This document shows, piece after piece, positions 6,856 through 16,061 of a stretch of DNA of 44,885 bases (position 1 is the stretch's first letter; the number at the start of each line of letters is the position of its first letter). Made by a program: the position numbers and the translations under genes. The notes under the pieces were generated by a model. It saw nothing but the letters and a program-made list of their open reading frames with translations. It was not told the origin of the DNA and made no database searches. This DNA comes from UBA1443 sp964445745 (lineage in GTDB: Bacteria; Omnitrophota; Omnitrophia; Omnitrophales; Aquincolibacteriaceae): assembly GCA_964445745.1 (NCBI GenBank), contig CAYULU010000010.1:1-44885 (forward strand). Reading direction: 5' to 3'.

Positions 6856-8355
6856 GTGTTTGATATTTCGTGGACCCTTACAACAGGACATATTTTACTG
6901 GCAGCAGCCTTACTCATTTTTCTCGGGGTTCTTTCAAGCAAGCTTTCTGACCGCTTTAGCATTCCTTCGCTTGTTTTGTTTCTCGGGATCGGGATTATGG
7001 CGGGTTCCGAAGGAATTGTAGGAATCGAGTTTAATAATGCGGCATTGGCCAAATCAATCGGGGTGATTGCGCTTTCCTTCATTCTTTTTTCGGGCGGACT
7101 GGAAACGGATTTTGGCGAGGCGAAGCGAGTTTTTGCCAAAGGAATCACCTTGTCGACCCTGGGAGTTTTGATTACTGCCGGGGTGGTGGGAATTTTTGCC
7201 TCTTGGGTGTTCCGAATCCCGCTCAAGGATGGACTACTGCTCGGCGCCATCATTTCGTCCACAGATGCTGCGGCTGTTTTTTCCATTCTTCGTTCCAAAA
7301 ACATCAGCTTGAAAGGGAAACTTCGTCCCTTGCTGGAGCTTGAATCCGGAAGCAACGATCCGATGGCTGTTTTTTTAACCCTCGGGATGATCCAGCTTAT
7401 TCAAAGCGCCACGATGTCCTGGGTTCATCTGATCGGGATGTTTTTTATCCAAATGGCGATTGGGCTGGTGGCCGGATGGGTCGTGGCTGAATTGTTTTTG
7501 CGGGTCATGAAGCAACTGCGATTGGAATATGAAGGACTTTATGCCGCGTTGACTTTTTCGATTACCCTTTTGGCGTATGGTCTGGCGGAAACGACGGGAG
7601 GCAACGGCTTTTTAGCTGTTTACCTGGCCGGTATTCTTCTTTCACGGAAAAACTTTTTTTATAAACGAAACCTGGTGCGTTTTCACGCGGGACTGGCCTG
7701 GTTGATGCAGATCACGATGTTCGTGACTTTGGGGCTTTTAGTCTTTCCGTCCCGTCTTTTTCCGATTGCTTGGGGCGGGATCGCGATCGCCCTCGTTTTG
7801 TTTTTTGTAGCAAGACCCATAGGGGTTTTCCTGTGTTTGCCGATGGACTCTTTTAAGGAAAAACTCATGATCTCCTGGGTGGGTTTACGGGGGGCGGCCC
7901 CAATTGTGCTGGCCACATTCCCTTTACTCGCCGGGATTTCCAACTCCCAGCTTATTTTTGACATCGTTTTTTTCGTCGTGCTTGTTTCCGTCCTTATTCA
8001 GGGGACGAGTATCCCGGCTATCTCCAAATGGCTTGGTCTCCATGCTCCACTACAGCGCAGATTACGTTACCCTCTGGAGTTCGAACAGCACGAAGGCGTC
8101 GATGCGGAACTCGTGGAGTTTTTTGTTCCTTATGGAGGGCAGGCGGCAGGGCAAAAACTCTTCGATTTGAATTTCCCTCAGGAAAGTCTGGCCGTCCTTG
8201 TGGGACGTGATGATAAATTTATTGTTGCGAGAGGTAATACGGTGCTTGAAGAAGGAGACGTGGTCTTGGCGCTCGTGAGTAAAAAAGATTTACGGGCAGT
8301 CCAAACTATTTTTACATCCCTTCGCGACAAAAAAAGAAAAGAGGAGCCGGCATGA
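6856..8355 (+). CDS. CPA1-family K+(Na+)/H+ antiporter with RCK_C domain
   Basis: A 499-residue membrane protein, NhaP2/CvrA-like. About 12 hydrophobic segments fill residues 8-390. The ion-binding region shows SSTDAAAVFS and ESGSNDPMA, the ND signature of electroneutral CPA1 exchangers. Residues about 410-490 form a soluble TrkA/RCK C-terminal regulatory domain. It probably exports K+ or Na+ for H+ to manage turgor and pH. It starts at GTG 6856 behind CGGAGAAG. Its stop overlaps the following CDF gene (ATGA), so cation and metal export may be co-ordinated. The precise ion is not decided by the sequence. Confidence 0.87.
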   Translation: MFDISWTLTTGHILLAAALLIFLGVLSSKLSDRFSIPSLVLFLGIGIMAGSEGIVGIEFNNAALAKSIGVIALSFILFSGGLETDFGEAKRVFAKGITLSTLGVLITAGVVGIFASWVFRIPLKDGLLLGAIISSTDAAAVFSILRSKNISLKGKLRPLLELESGSNDPMAVFLTLGMIQLIQSATMSWVHLIGMFFIQMAIGLVAGWVVAELFLRVMKQLRLEYEGLYAALTFSITLLAYGLAETTGGNGFLAVYLAGILLSRKNFFYKRNLVRFHAGLAWLMQITMFVTLGLLVFPSRLFPIAWGGIAIALVLFFVARPIGVFLCLPMDSFKEKLMISWVGLRGAAPIVLATFPLLAGISNSQLIFDIVFFVVLVSVLIQGTSIPAISKWLGLHAPLQRRLRYPLEFEQHEGVDAELVEFFVPYGGQAAGQKLFDLNFPQESLAVLVGRDDKFIVARGNTVLEEGDVVLALVSKKDLRAVQTIFTSLRDKKRKEEPA

Positions 8356-9293
8356 GGGGCGCGAAGAATGTGGCGATGTTGAAGGCTGCCAGGATCAGTC
8401 TCGGGGGCAACCTTGTTCTCTTTATCCTCAAGCTGACAGCCCTCGTGATGGTTCACTCTTTGGCGATTGCGACCGACCTTGGGATCACGGTGGCAGGGTT
8501 AGTGGTTTCCGTTGTTTTGTATCAATCTTTGCGGGTTTCAAATCGCCCGGCAGACCTCATTCACAATTACGGATACGGAAAAATCGAACATGTTTGCGAG
8601 GCCCTCGAAGGAGTCGTTCTGATAGGGATTGCTATGGTGATGTCGGTTCAGGCGGTCATTCACCTGATTCACAAACCGGGGATTGCCTTGCCATGGCTGG
8701 GGCTGGGTTTTAGCATGACCAGTGCGATCATCAACTTTGCGGGAGCGCGATGGATCCTTATTCAGGCTAAAATTTCCCGTTCCCCCGCCGTATTTGCCGA
8801 GGGGATTCATTACCGGCTGGAGGGATATATTTCCCTGACGATCGCAGCGGCGTTTTTGCTGACGGCGATTCTTGCCGCGACCCCTTTCAAACTCTGGGCG
8901 CCCTATCTTGATCCTGCGGCCACGTTGATCGTTAGCGTCTGGATCATTGCACCTTCCTTTAAAATGGCGAAACATGCCATTTTAGCGCTTCTTGATTCAT
9001 CTCTGGAAGAGGGAAGCAAACTGGAGGTCATGAAACAGTTGGGCAAATATCTGGGGAGATGCTGTGAGTTCCGTGATATCCGCAGTCGCCACTCTGGCCG
9101 GAAAAAATTTGTAGAATGCGGAATTGTCCTTCCGAAAAAAATGTCTTTTTCCGAAGCCCACAAGCTTGCCGGCGAAATCGAAAAAAGTTTAGAGCGCAGT
9201 ATTTCCGGATGTCAGGCGAGGGTGCACATGATTCCTTGTGACGAAAACTGTGCATTTCGATCCCGGCCTGAAGAATGCCAGTATTTTAAGTAG
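8352..9293 (+). CDS. cation diffusion facilitator (CDF) family transporter with altered metal site
   Basis: A 313-residue CDF-like protein with six hydrophobic segments and a C-terminal cytoplasmic domain. The post-TM2 motif NYGYGKIEH corresponds to the HPYGHGRAE of the family. In YiiP-type zinc exporters TM2 carries DxxxD and TM5 HxxxD. Here the matching segments read ATDLGITV (D then T) and GIHYRLEG (H then E), so the metal site is changed and metal identity cannot be inferred. The C-terminus is cysteine-bearing (PCDENC, then EEC). It is translationally coupled to the antiporter through ATGA at 8352-8355. Confidence 0.82.
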   Translation: MRGAKNVAMLKAARISLGGNLVLFILKLTALVMVHSLAIATDLGITVAGLVVSVVLYQSLRVSNRPADLIHNYGYGKIEHVCEALEGVVLIGIAMVMSVQAVIHLIHKPGIALPWLGLGFSMTSAIINFAGARWILIQAKISRSPAVFAEGIHYRLEGYISLTIAAAFLLTAILAATPFKLWAPYLDPAATLIVSVWIIAPSFKMAKHAILALLDSSLEEGSKLEVMKQLGKYLGRCCEFRDIRSRHSGRKKFVECGIVLPKKMSFSEAHKLAGEIEKSLERSISGCQARVHMIPCDENCAFRSRPEECQYFK

Positions 9294-9410
9294 GGGGGTG
9301 GTATGCCGGGAAAAATAAAGACGGGAACTTTTGAAGGACGTTCAAGGTCTATTGTATAGGGATTGTATATTCAAGAAGGACGTTAGAAAACAGACAGGCG
9401 AAAGACGAGC

Positions 9411-10733
9411 ATGCTTGAAAAATACATTTCAGTTCTTGGAATCGCGGTTCTTTTGGGCGGATGCCTTACAGTACACTTGCCTAAGGCAGAGATTGAGCGG
9501 CAGTCGGAACCCAAAACAGTAGCCTGGGCCGCCCTGGTTCGGCAAACGCTTGCCAACAACCCGGATCTTCGGGAAGCCAGGGCCAACGTGGAGTCAAAGG
9601 CTAGGAGCCGGGACATCGCTTTTGGAGATTATCTGCCGGCGGTCGATGGCGGTGTTCACAAAAGTGCTTCCCGGACGACAGCGAGTAGCCCGACATCGGA
9701 TCGATTAAACCTAGACATCAGTGCCCGACAGTCGCTTTTTGACGGATTAGGAACAACAGGCAAGTGGCTCGGCTCCCGGAAAGATCTTGAGGCGGCACGA
9801 TTCGCATACGATGAAATGAGCGCGGACATCTGTCATCGGCTGAGAACATCCTATATCAATGTGATACGTCTTGAAAAACTATCCGAGACCAACCGGTTGA
9901 TTTCCGAAAGAAGAAAACAAAACGCGGAAATGGTCCGGCTCCGTTACGAGGCCGGCCGAGAAAACCTTGGCTCGGCCCTTCGCGCGGAAGCCATTGCGGA
10001 GCAAGCGGCTTTTGATGTCAGGCAGACGGAACGACAGCTTGAAAAGGAAGCCCTTCGTCTTGCCCGGGAAAGCGGCGGGGAATTTGTACTTCCGTTGCGA
10101 GCGGATGATGATCTTGAAAAGATGACGAAGTTTGTAAAACTGCCGGAGGAGGATTATGCGGGTCTTGCCGATGAAACGCCCGCTGTCCTGCGGCTTCTGA
10201 AGGTTGCCGAGTCTGCCAAGGCGGAAATTATGTCGGCGCAGTCTTCAGTCTGGCCTCAGGTGGACGGAACCTATGAGTATGGTTATTCAGGAGACCGGAC
10301 GTCCAATTTAAAAGATCAAAGTTCGATCGGGATTAGCGTCACCGCGCCGTTTTTTGAAGGTGGGAAAAATGTGGCGGCCATCCGGAAAGCGAAAGCCGAT
10401 TACGATGCAGCCGAAAACGCGGTTCGTAGCGCCCGTGATGAAACCGTTGCGCAACTGGCTGCGGCACGCGCGCCTTTCATTGATGCGGTGGAAGTGGTGC
10501 AGGTTCGGAAAAAATTTCTGGAAGCCGCAAGGGAACGAGCTGAAATTATCCGTACGGAATACGCAACAGGTTTAGTGAACTTTCTGGATTTTGATACGGC
10601 AGAACAAGAGAACGCTAATGCTGAAAAAGATTACGTCGAAAGTCTCGCCAACGTTTTCATTCAGCAATCCCAGTGGGAAAAAATACGGGGCGTCACACTC
10701 GAGGAGGCTTATGATGAAATTCAAAATCAGTAA
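9411..10733 (+). CDS. TolC-family outer-membrane efflux lipoprotein
   Basis: A 440-residue outer-membrane factor. A lipoprotein signal ends at LLGGC (Cys about residue 18). Two homologous coiled-coil repeats of the OEP type follow: residues about 40-215 with TLANNPDLREARANV, and residues about 255-430 with RLLKVAESAKAEI and GISVTAPFFEGG. Proteins of this family form trimeric channels for tripartite exporters or secretion systems. It heads a compact set with the MacA-like adaptor and the MacB-like ABC transporter, so all three parts of one pump are encoded together. The adaptor's start lies inside this gene's last 23 bases. Confidence 0.88.
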   Translation: MLEKYISVLGIAVLLGGCLTVHLPKAEIERQSEPKTVAWAALVRQTLANNPDLREARANVESKARSRDIAFGDYLPAVDGGVHKSASRTTASSPTSDRLNLDISARQSLFDGLGTTGKWLGSRKDLEAARFAYDEMSADICHRLRTSYINVIRLEKLSETNRLISERRKQNAEMVRLRYEAGRENLGSALRAEAIAEQAAFDVRQTERQLEKEALRLARESGGEFVLPLRADDDLEKMTKFVKLPEEDYAGLADETPAVLRLLKVAESAKAEIMSAQSSVWPQVDGTYEYGYSGDRTSNLKDQSSIGISVTAPFFEGGKNVAAIRKAKADYDAAENAVRSARDETVAQLAAARAPFIDAVEVVQVRKKFLEAARERAEIIRTEYATGLVNFLDFDTAEQENANAEKDYVESLANVFIQQSQWEKIRGVTLEEAYDEIQNQ

Positions 10734-11718
10734 CTTGCCACGGTCGGCAAAAATCGCAATCGTGATTGCCGGAATTTTGGTGGGGGCGAGAATTTTTTCG
10801 TCGTGCGGGGCTCCGGGAGGCGACCTGCAGGTGATTCGTATTGAGAAAACAACGCGTGGGAATTTGTCTCTGACCGTGACTGCGACCGGAACGGTTAAAC
10901 CTTACAACCGGGTCGAAATCAAAGCGCCGATTGCTGGACGGATTGACGAGGTGTTGGTGCGCGAGGGTGATGAGGTGGCCCAGGGACAAGTGTTAGCTCG
11001 AATGAGCTCGATTGAACGGGCGGCTTTACTTGATGCGGCGCGCTCCCGGGGAGGGGAAGCGGTGAAACGGTGGGAAGAAGCCTACCGCCCCGCGCCGCTC
11101 CTTGCGCCGCTTGACGGAACCATTATTGTCCGCTCTGTAGAGCCCGGACAGACGGTGACGACTGCGGATCCCGTGCTGGTTCTTTCGGATCGTCTCATTG
11201 TGGAATCCCTGGTGGATGAGACAGACCTTGCGCTTGTCAGCCTTGGGCAGTCCGCCGAAATCACGCTGGACGCCTACCGGAGTGAAAAGATTGCCGGGAG
11301 AGTTGATCATATCGCGTTTGAAAGCCGACTTGAAAACAACGTCAATATTTACGCGATCGATGTGGTTCCGGAAGAGGAGCCACCGTCTTTTCGTAGCGGG
11401 ATGTCGGCCAGTGTGACATTCATTGTCAAAGAAAGAAAGGATGTCCTGCTGGTCCCTTCCGAAGCGTTGACGGTGTGGCCCAAAGAATTTCCCAATCCGT
11501 CCGGGGCGGATGTCGCGGTTTACCGGAAAGGATTTGGAGGGAAGCCGGAACCAATTGCGGTCAAGATGGGCGAAACCGACGGGCGGATGACCGAAATCAA
11601 GGAAGGCTTGAAAGAAGGCCAGGAGATTGCCATTGTAAGGAAGCGGCAGGAAAAAAGTGGTAACCCATTCAGACCGTCCTCATCCTCCCGGTCGGGCGAA
11701 TCGCAAAAGCGATCATGA
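10711..11718 (+). CDS. MacA-like periplasmic adaptor (RND/HlyD membrane-fusion family)
   Basis: From ATG 10711 behind GAGGAGG it has 335 residues. An N-terminal membrane anchor (residues 13-30) leads to a split biotinyl-lipoyl domain (GTVKPYNRVEIKAPIAGRID and LLAPLDGTIIVRSVEPGQ), then beta-barrel and membrane-proximal domains. The linker between the lipoyl halves is short, roughly 35-45 residues (IERAALLDAARSR onward), so the alpha-hairpin is reduced compared with E. coli MacA. The adaptor should join the MacB-like ABC transporter to the TolC-like channel. It overlaps tolC by 23 bases and macB by 4 (ATGA). A longer frame starting at 10591 is possible but unnecessary. Confidence 0.87.
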   Translation: MMKFKISNLPRSAKIAIVIAGILVGARIFSSCGAPGGDLQVIRIEKTTRGNLSLTVTATGTVKPYNRVEIKAPIAGRIDEVLVREGDEVAQGQVLARMSSIERAALLDAARSRGGEAVKRWEEAYRPAPLLAPLDGTIIVRSVEPGQTVTTADPVLVLSDRLIVESLVDETDLALVSLGQSAEITLDAYRSEKIAGRVDHIAFESRLENNVNIYAIDVVPEEEPPSFRSGMSASVTFIVKERKDVLLVPSEALTVWPKEFPNPSGADVAVYRKGFGGKPEPIAVKMGETDGRMTEIKEGLKEGQEIAIVRKRQEKSGNPFRPSSSSRSGESQKRS

Positions 11719-13682
11719 ACCTACTTGCAATTGACCGGATTTCCAAAAGCTACAAGATCGGTGAAGTTGAAGTTCGCGCGCTCCAGGAAGTTTCCCTCAC
11801 GATCCAGGCCGGAGAGTTTCTCGCGATTATGGGGCCGTCAGGCTCCGGCAAATCCACGCTCATGCACCTTCTCGGATTTTTGGATCGTCCGGACAGTGGA
11901 ACCATTCGATTGATGGGGAAAGATACTTCTAGGCTCCAGGAGGAAGAATATGCCTTCTTGCGTAATCGCGTCATCGGATTTGTATTTCAACAATTTAATC
12001 TGATGGCACGGGCAAGCGCGGTTGAAAATGTCAGCCTTCCGCTTCTTTACTCGGAGGACCGCACAAACGATCTTGCACGAGCTCGAGAAATGCTCGAAAA
12101 AGTGGGGTTGTCACATCGGACGGAACATCGTTCCAACGAGCTTTCCGGAGGACAGCAACAACGGGTTGCTATTGCCCGTGCACTTGTGAATAAACCATTA
12201 ATGATTCTTGCAGATGAACCGACCGGCAATCTTGATTCCAAATCAGGGAAAGAAATTCTCGAGATTTTTAAGGAACTCCACAGCCAGGGGATGACCATTA
12301 TTTTAGTCACTCACGATGAAGAGGTCGGAAAACTGGCTGAACGCGTAATCCGGATGCAAGACGGGAAAATCCTAAGCGATGAAACCCGGAGTGGCAGGAA
12401 AGCCGAGCTGATGTTGCAGGAGGATATTTTTAAACAAAGCGGATTGTCAAAAAAGAATAAATACAATTATGCAGAATGTTCGGAACATTTTCGACAGGCG
12501 CGGCGCGTCATTGTAAGCCATAAGCTGAGATCCTTTCTTTCCATGCTGGGAGTCTTGATTGGAGTTGCTTGTGTCATCACGATGCTAGCCTTGGGGCGAG
12601 GAGCGGGTGAGGCTATCAAGGAAGACCTGGCCCGAATGGGGTCGAACCTTCTGACGGTCCGTCCTGGATCGGTCAAAGTGCGCGGAGCCAGCGTGGAGGC
12701 GGGAGCTGCGACTCGCCTAAGATTAGAAGATGCGCAGGCAATCCAAAAGGTCTATTCAGTCAAGCGAGTGGGTGCGCAGGTGACGGGGTCTGGACAACTG
12801 GTTTTTCAGGATAAAAACTGGAGTACCCGCGTGATGGGAACCACTCCGGAATATGCGGTCATAAGAAACCAGGAACCTGTCGCGGGACGGTTTTTTACGC
12901 ATGAGGAGAATTTGTCACGCTCCCGGGTTGTTGTGATCGGACCTACGATTCAGAACGTTCTTTTTGGTGACGAAGAGCCGATCGGGAAAACTATCAAGAT
13001 TAACCGGGTTAGTTTCCAGGTCATCGGGATTTTGCCCTCGCTCGGGGCTGACGCGTTTCGTGACAGGGATGACCTGGTAGTGATCCCTCTTATTACGGCC
13101 ATGCGCCGGCTGATGGGAAAAGATTATCTGGACCAGATTGACATTGAAATTACCGAGATGGACCAGATGTCTGCCGCGCAGGATGAAATCAACGAACTGA
13201 TTATTCGGCGCCATCGCCTCACGCCGGACCGTTATGATAGCTTCAACATCCGGAATTTTGCTGATATCCAGGAAGCGCTCAGGAGCACCACCCAAACCTT
13301 TGCTGTTTTGCTTGGAAGCGTTGCGGCGATCTCGCTGATTGTGGGAGGAATCGGAATTATGAACATCATGCTGGTGTCGGTGAAGGAAAGGACTCGCGAA
13401 ATCGGGTTGAGAAAAGCGCTTGGCGCCACGCCCCGGGATATTCTTATCCAGTTTCTTGTGGAAGCGGTTCTCATCACTTTTCTCGGAGGGTTAGCGGGTA
13501 TTGCGCTTGCCGGGGCTGTCTCATGGCTTATCGCGACTCTTGCGCAATGGAAGATGATTATTACATTCGGGTCGCTTTTTCTCGCTTTTGTTTTCTCGGC
13601 AGGGGTAGGGATCGTGTTTGGCCTATGGCCCGCCAAGCAGGCCTCCAGCTTGAATCCGATCACAGCTCTTCGCTACGAATAA
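11715..13682 (+). CDS. MacB-type ABC transporter (ATPase fused to FtsX-like permease)
   Basis: A 655-residue half-transporter with the E. coli MacB layout. The N-terminal ATPase shows Walker A GPSGSGKST, the ABC signature LSGGQQQRVAIARAL, Walker B ILADEPTGNLD and an H-loop histidine in VTHD. After residue about 265 come one membrane helix, a large periplasmic MacB_PCD domain (about 295-510) and three C-terminal helices with the FtsX motif EIGLRKALGATPRDI. The family works as a mechanotransmission pump moving macrolides, peptides or lipids from the periplasm through TolC. The substrate is unknown. It separates the two biotin blocks, so the efflux set interrupts what may once have been one bio locus. 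Confidence 0.92.
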   Translation: MNLLAIDRISKSYKIGEVEVRALQEVSLTIQAGEFLAIMGPSGSGKSTLMHLLGFLDRPDSGTIRLMGKDTSRLQEEEYAFLRNRVIGFVFQQFNLMARASAVENVSLPLLYSEDRTNDLARAREMLEKVGLSHRTEHRSNELSGGQQQRVAIARALVNKPLMILADEPTGNLDSKSGKEILEIFKELHSQGMTIILVTHDEEVGKLAERVIRMQDGKILSDETRSGRKAELMLQEDIFKQSGLSKKNKYNYAECSEHFRQARRVIVSHKLRSFLSMLGVLIGVACVITMLALGRGAGEAIKEDLARMGSNLLTVRPGSVKVRGASVEAGAATRLRLEDAQAIQKVYSVKRVGAQVTGSGQLVFQDKNWSTRVMGTTPEYAVIRNQEPVAGRFFTHEENLSRSRVVVIGPTIQNVLFGDEEPIGKTIKINRVSFQVIGILPSLGADAFRDRDDLVVIPLITAMRRLMGKDYLDQIDIEITEMDQMSAAQDEINELIIRRHRLTPDRYDSFNIRNFADIQEALRSTTQTFAVLLGSVAAISLIVGGIGIMNIMLVSVKERTREIGLRKALGATPRDILIQFLVEAVLITFLGGLAGIALAGAVSWLIATLAQWKMIITFGSLFLAFVFSAGVGIVFGLWPAKQASSLNPITALRYE

Positions 13683-13809
13683 CTTTTAAAACGGTCCCTG
13701 TTCCCGCTGGTTCTTTCCGCTTTATTTTTATTTCCAGGAAGTGACTTGGCGATTCCTTCTGTCGATCTTTCGGGCGAGATTTCTCATACTCGACAGGAGA
13801 AATTCAGGT

Positions 13810-13823
13810 TAGAATAGCAGCTT
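13810..13823 (+). promoter_or_regulatory. -10 box of bioA, leaderless-type spacing
   Basis: TAGAAT at 13810-13815 lies eight bases before the bioA ATG at 13824. The stretch TAGAATAGCAGCTTATGAA resembles that before the ketosynthase (TATAATAGATCCACTTATGAA), with shared TAxAATAG and CTTATGAA. No Shine-Dalgarno is present. A -35 match is poor: TCGACA at 13790-13795 gives only a 14-base spacer. Confidence 0.42.
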
Positions 13824-15206
13824 ATGAACACGCACCGGTTGATGGCTAAAGACAGGCAGTGGATCTGGCATCCGTTTACGCAGATGCAGGAATGGCAAGA
13901 GGAAGATTTTCCGGTTATTGAGAGGGGAGAAGGGTGTTACCTGATCGATACCGAAGGGCGCCGGTATCTCGACGGGGTTTCGTCGCTTTGGTGTAACGTG
14001 TTTGGACATCGCGTCCCCGAAATCGATAGTGCTATAAAAAAACAGCTGGGAAAAATTGCGCATACAACCTTTCTTGGGCTTACCCATCCTTTAGCGATCG
14101 AGCTTGCCGAAAAACTGGTTGCCATGGCTCCGAAACCCGAATCCGGTGTAGCGAAAGAGGGGCCGGGGTGTCTAAAACGCGTTTTCTTCTCAGACTCCGG
14201 ATCCGAAGCGGTCGAGATAGCTCTTAAAATGGCCTACCAGTATTGGCAGCAGAAGGGACATCCCCGAAAGAAAAAATTTGCTAAACTCAGCAACGCTTAT
14301 CACGGGGACACGATCGGGTCTGTGAGCGTTGGCGGGATTGATCTTTTTCATCAAATTTACCACCCGCTTCTTTTTGAAACGATCACTGTCCCGTCACCCT
14401 ATCGATACCGGTGGCCCTCGGGGGAGGATCCTAAAAAAGTAAAAACCGAATCTCTGGCGGCGATGGAAGAGGTTTTGCGGACACATCATGAAGATTTGGC
14501 CGCTTTTGTCGTGGAACCATTGATGCAGGGAGCGGCAGGGATGATTGATCAGCCCAAAGGGTACATTTCTCGCGCGAGAGAATTGACACGAAAGTATAAT
14601 ACACTCCTGATTTTTGATGAAGTGGCCACGGGATTTGGGCGAACCGGAAAAATGTTTGCGGCAGAGCACGAAAAGGTAACGCCTGATTTGATGACTGTTG
14701 CAAAGGGGCTGACCGGCGGGTATTTGCCGCTTGCCGCGACGTTGGCAACCGAGGAAATTTATCAAGCTTTTCTCGGGCGTTATGAGGAGTTTAAGACTTT
14801 TTTCCACGGGCACACCTACACAGCAAATCCGCTTGCATGTGCGGCGGCGATTGCAACTTTGGATCTTTTCAAAACAAAAAGGGTTCTCGCAAGGCTCCAG
14901 CCGAAAATTAGTTTGATGAAACGCCGGCTGAAAAGTTTTTATAAATTAAAAGCCGTCGGTGATATCCGGCAGGTTGGAATCATGGTCGGGATTGAACTGG
15001 TCAAAGATAAGGCGACGCGTGAAACCTTCGACCCGCGGGAAAAGATCGGCGCTCGCGTGATTGAATGCGCGCGAACAAAAGGAGCTATTTTGCGTCCCCT
15101 TGGGTCGGTGATCGTTCTTATGCCTCCTTTGGCGATGACGGTAAAAGAGATTAACAAGCTACTTGATATAACGTATAAAGCAATCAAAGAAGTGACCGAG
15201 GAATAA
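13824..15206 (+). CDS. bioA: adenosylmethionine-8-amino-7-oxononanoate aminotransferase BioA
   Basis: A class III PLP aminotransferase of 460 residues that makes 7,8-diaminononanoate (DAPA) from KAPA. It carries the BioA N-terminal signature WHPFTQMQEW near residue 14, then DSGSEAVEIALKMA, SNAYHGDTIG, FDEVATGFGRTG and the PLP-lysine segment VAKGLTGGYLPLA. HGHTYTANPLAC is the usual class III substrate region. It is about 30 residues longer than E. coli BioA. bioD follows after 96 bases and probably lies on the same transcript. The start lacks a Shine-Dalgarno but fits the nearby -10 box. Confidence 0.93.
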   Translation: MNTHRLMAKDRQWIWHPFTQMQEWQEEDFPVIERGEGCYLIDTEGRRYLDGVSSLWCNVFGHRVPEIDSAIKKQLGKIAHTTFLGLTHPLAIELAEKLVAMAPKPESGVAKEGPGCLKRVFFSDSGSEAVEIALKMAYQYWQQKGHPRKKKFAKLSNAYHGDTIGSVSVGGIDLFHQIYHPLLFETITVPSPYRYRWPSGEDPKKVKTESLAAMEEVLRTHHEDLAAFVVEPLMQGAAGMIDQPKGYISRARELTRKYNTLLIFDEVATGFGRTGKMFAAEHEKVTPDLMTVAKGLTGGYLPLAATLATEEIYQAFLGRYEEFKTFFHGHTYTANPLACAAAIATLDLFKTKRVLARLQPKISLMKRRLKSFYKLKAVGDIRQVGIMVGIELVKDKATRETFDPREKIGARVIECARTKGAILRPLGSVIVLMPPLAMTVKEINKLLDITYKAIKEVTEE

Positions 15207-15302
15207 CTAATAAATGCAAAACACACGCCCCATGTTACGCGTCGCACAAAAAAGGTTTTTTCTGCCATGGGGGCTTGTGTTTTTTTGCTCTGGAGTCGAG
15301 TG

Positions 15303-16043
15303 ATGAAAGCCGGCATATTTATTACAGGAACCGATACGGAAGTCGGGAAAACGATTGTCTCGGCGGGGCTCGCTCTTTGTTTGCGGGACAGGGGGATCAA
15401 AGTTGGAATTATGAAACCCATCGCCACCGGGTGTTACGGTCAAGAAGAGCGCCTGGTGTCTCAGGATGCCGCTTTCTTGATGGAGGCTGCTGAAGGGCAG
15501 TTTCCTCCGCTCCACAGCCCGTCCCGGTTTCGTAACGCCCTTTCCCCGAATGTTGCCGCGATGCTTGAAAAAAAAGAGGTTAATGTTGAACATATTCTCA
15601 AAAGCTACCATGAACTTGGGAGTCATTATGATTATGTGATTGTGGAAGGGATCGGCGGATTGATGGTTCCCATCAAGAAGGATTATTATGTGGCCAACCT
15701 TATCCGGGATATGAAACTTCCCCTCATCGTTGTCAGCTCCGCCGGGTTGGGGGCCATTAACCATACGCTTTTGACGCTGGATGCGGCGATGGTTCGTGGG
15801 CTTGAGATCAAAGGAATTATTTTTAACAGGATTCCGGTAGTTAATTACTCCCTTGCCGAATTGACCAACCCGAAAGTGATTCACGACCTTTCCGGCGTGC
15901 CCGTTCTTGGAAGTCTTCCCGAGATTGACGATCTGCAGATTGAGAGTTGTAAGTTCGGGAAACTCAAGGAAGTTTTCCGGGAGCGAATTCAGGTGGATAA
16001 AATTTTAGGTGGGGCCTTTCCGAGATCTCTTTCCAAAGCTTAA
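15303..16043 (+). CDS. bioD: dethiobiotin synthetase BioD
   Basis: An ATP-dependent carboxylase that closes the ureido ring of dethiobiotin. From ATG 15303 it has 246 residues. The P-loop is GTDTEVGKT near residue 8; MKPIATG, EGIGGLMVPI and VSSAGLGAINHTLLTL follow, all typical of BioD. GGAG at 15292-15295 supports this start, while a longer in-frame start at 15267 adds a non-conserved leader. It sits between bioA and an Rnf-like operon whose first gene starts 18 bases later behind AAAGGAG. Common transcription is therefore likely. Confidence 0.93.
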   Translation: MKAGIFITGTDTEVGKTIVSAGLALCLRDRGIKVGIMKPIATGCYGQEERLVSQDAAFLMEAAEGQFPPLHSPSRFRNALSPNVAAMLEKKEVNVEHILKSYHELGSHYDYVIVEGIGGLMVPIKKDYYVANLIRDMKLPLIVVSSAGLGAINHTLLTLDAAMVRGLEIKGIIFNRIPVVNYSLAELTNPKVIHDLSGVPVLGSLPEIDDLQIESCKFGKLKEVFRERIQVDKILGGAFPRSLSKA

Positions 16044-16061
16044 ACTGAAAGGAGCAGAACT

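Noticed and set aside
13683..13823. BirA-type operator before bioA
   Set aside because: No TTGTAAAC-type dyad is visible there, only a -10 box.
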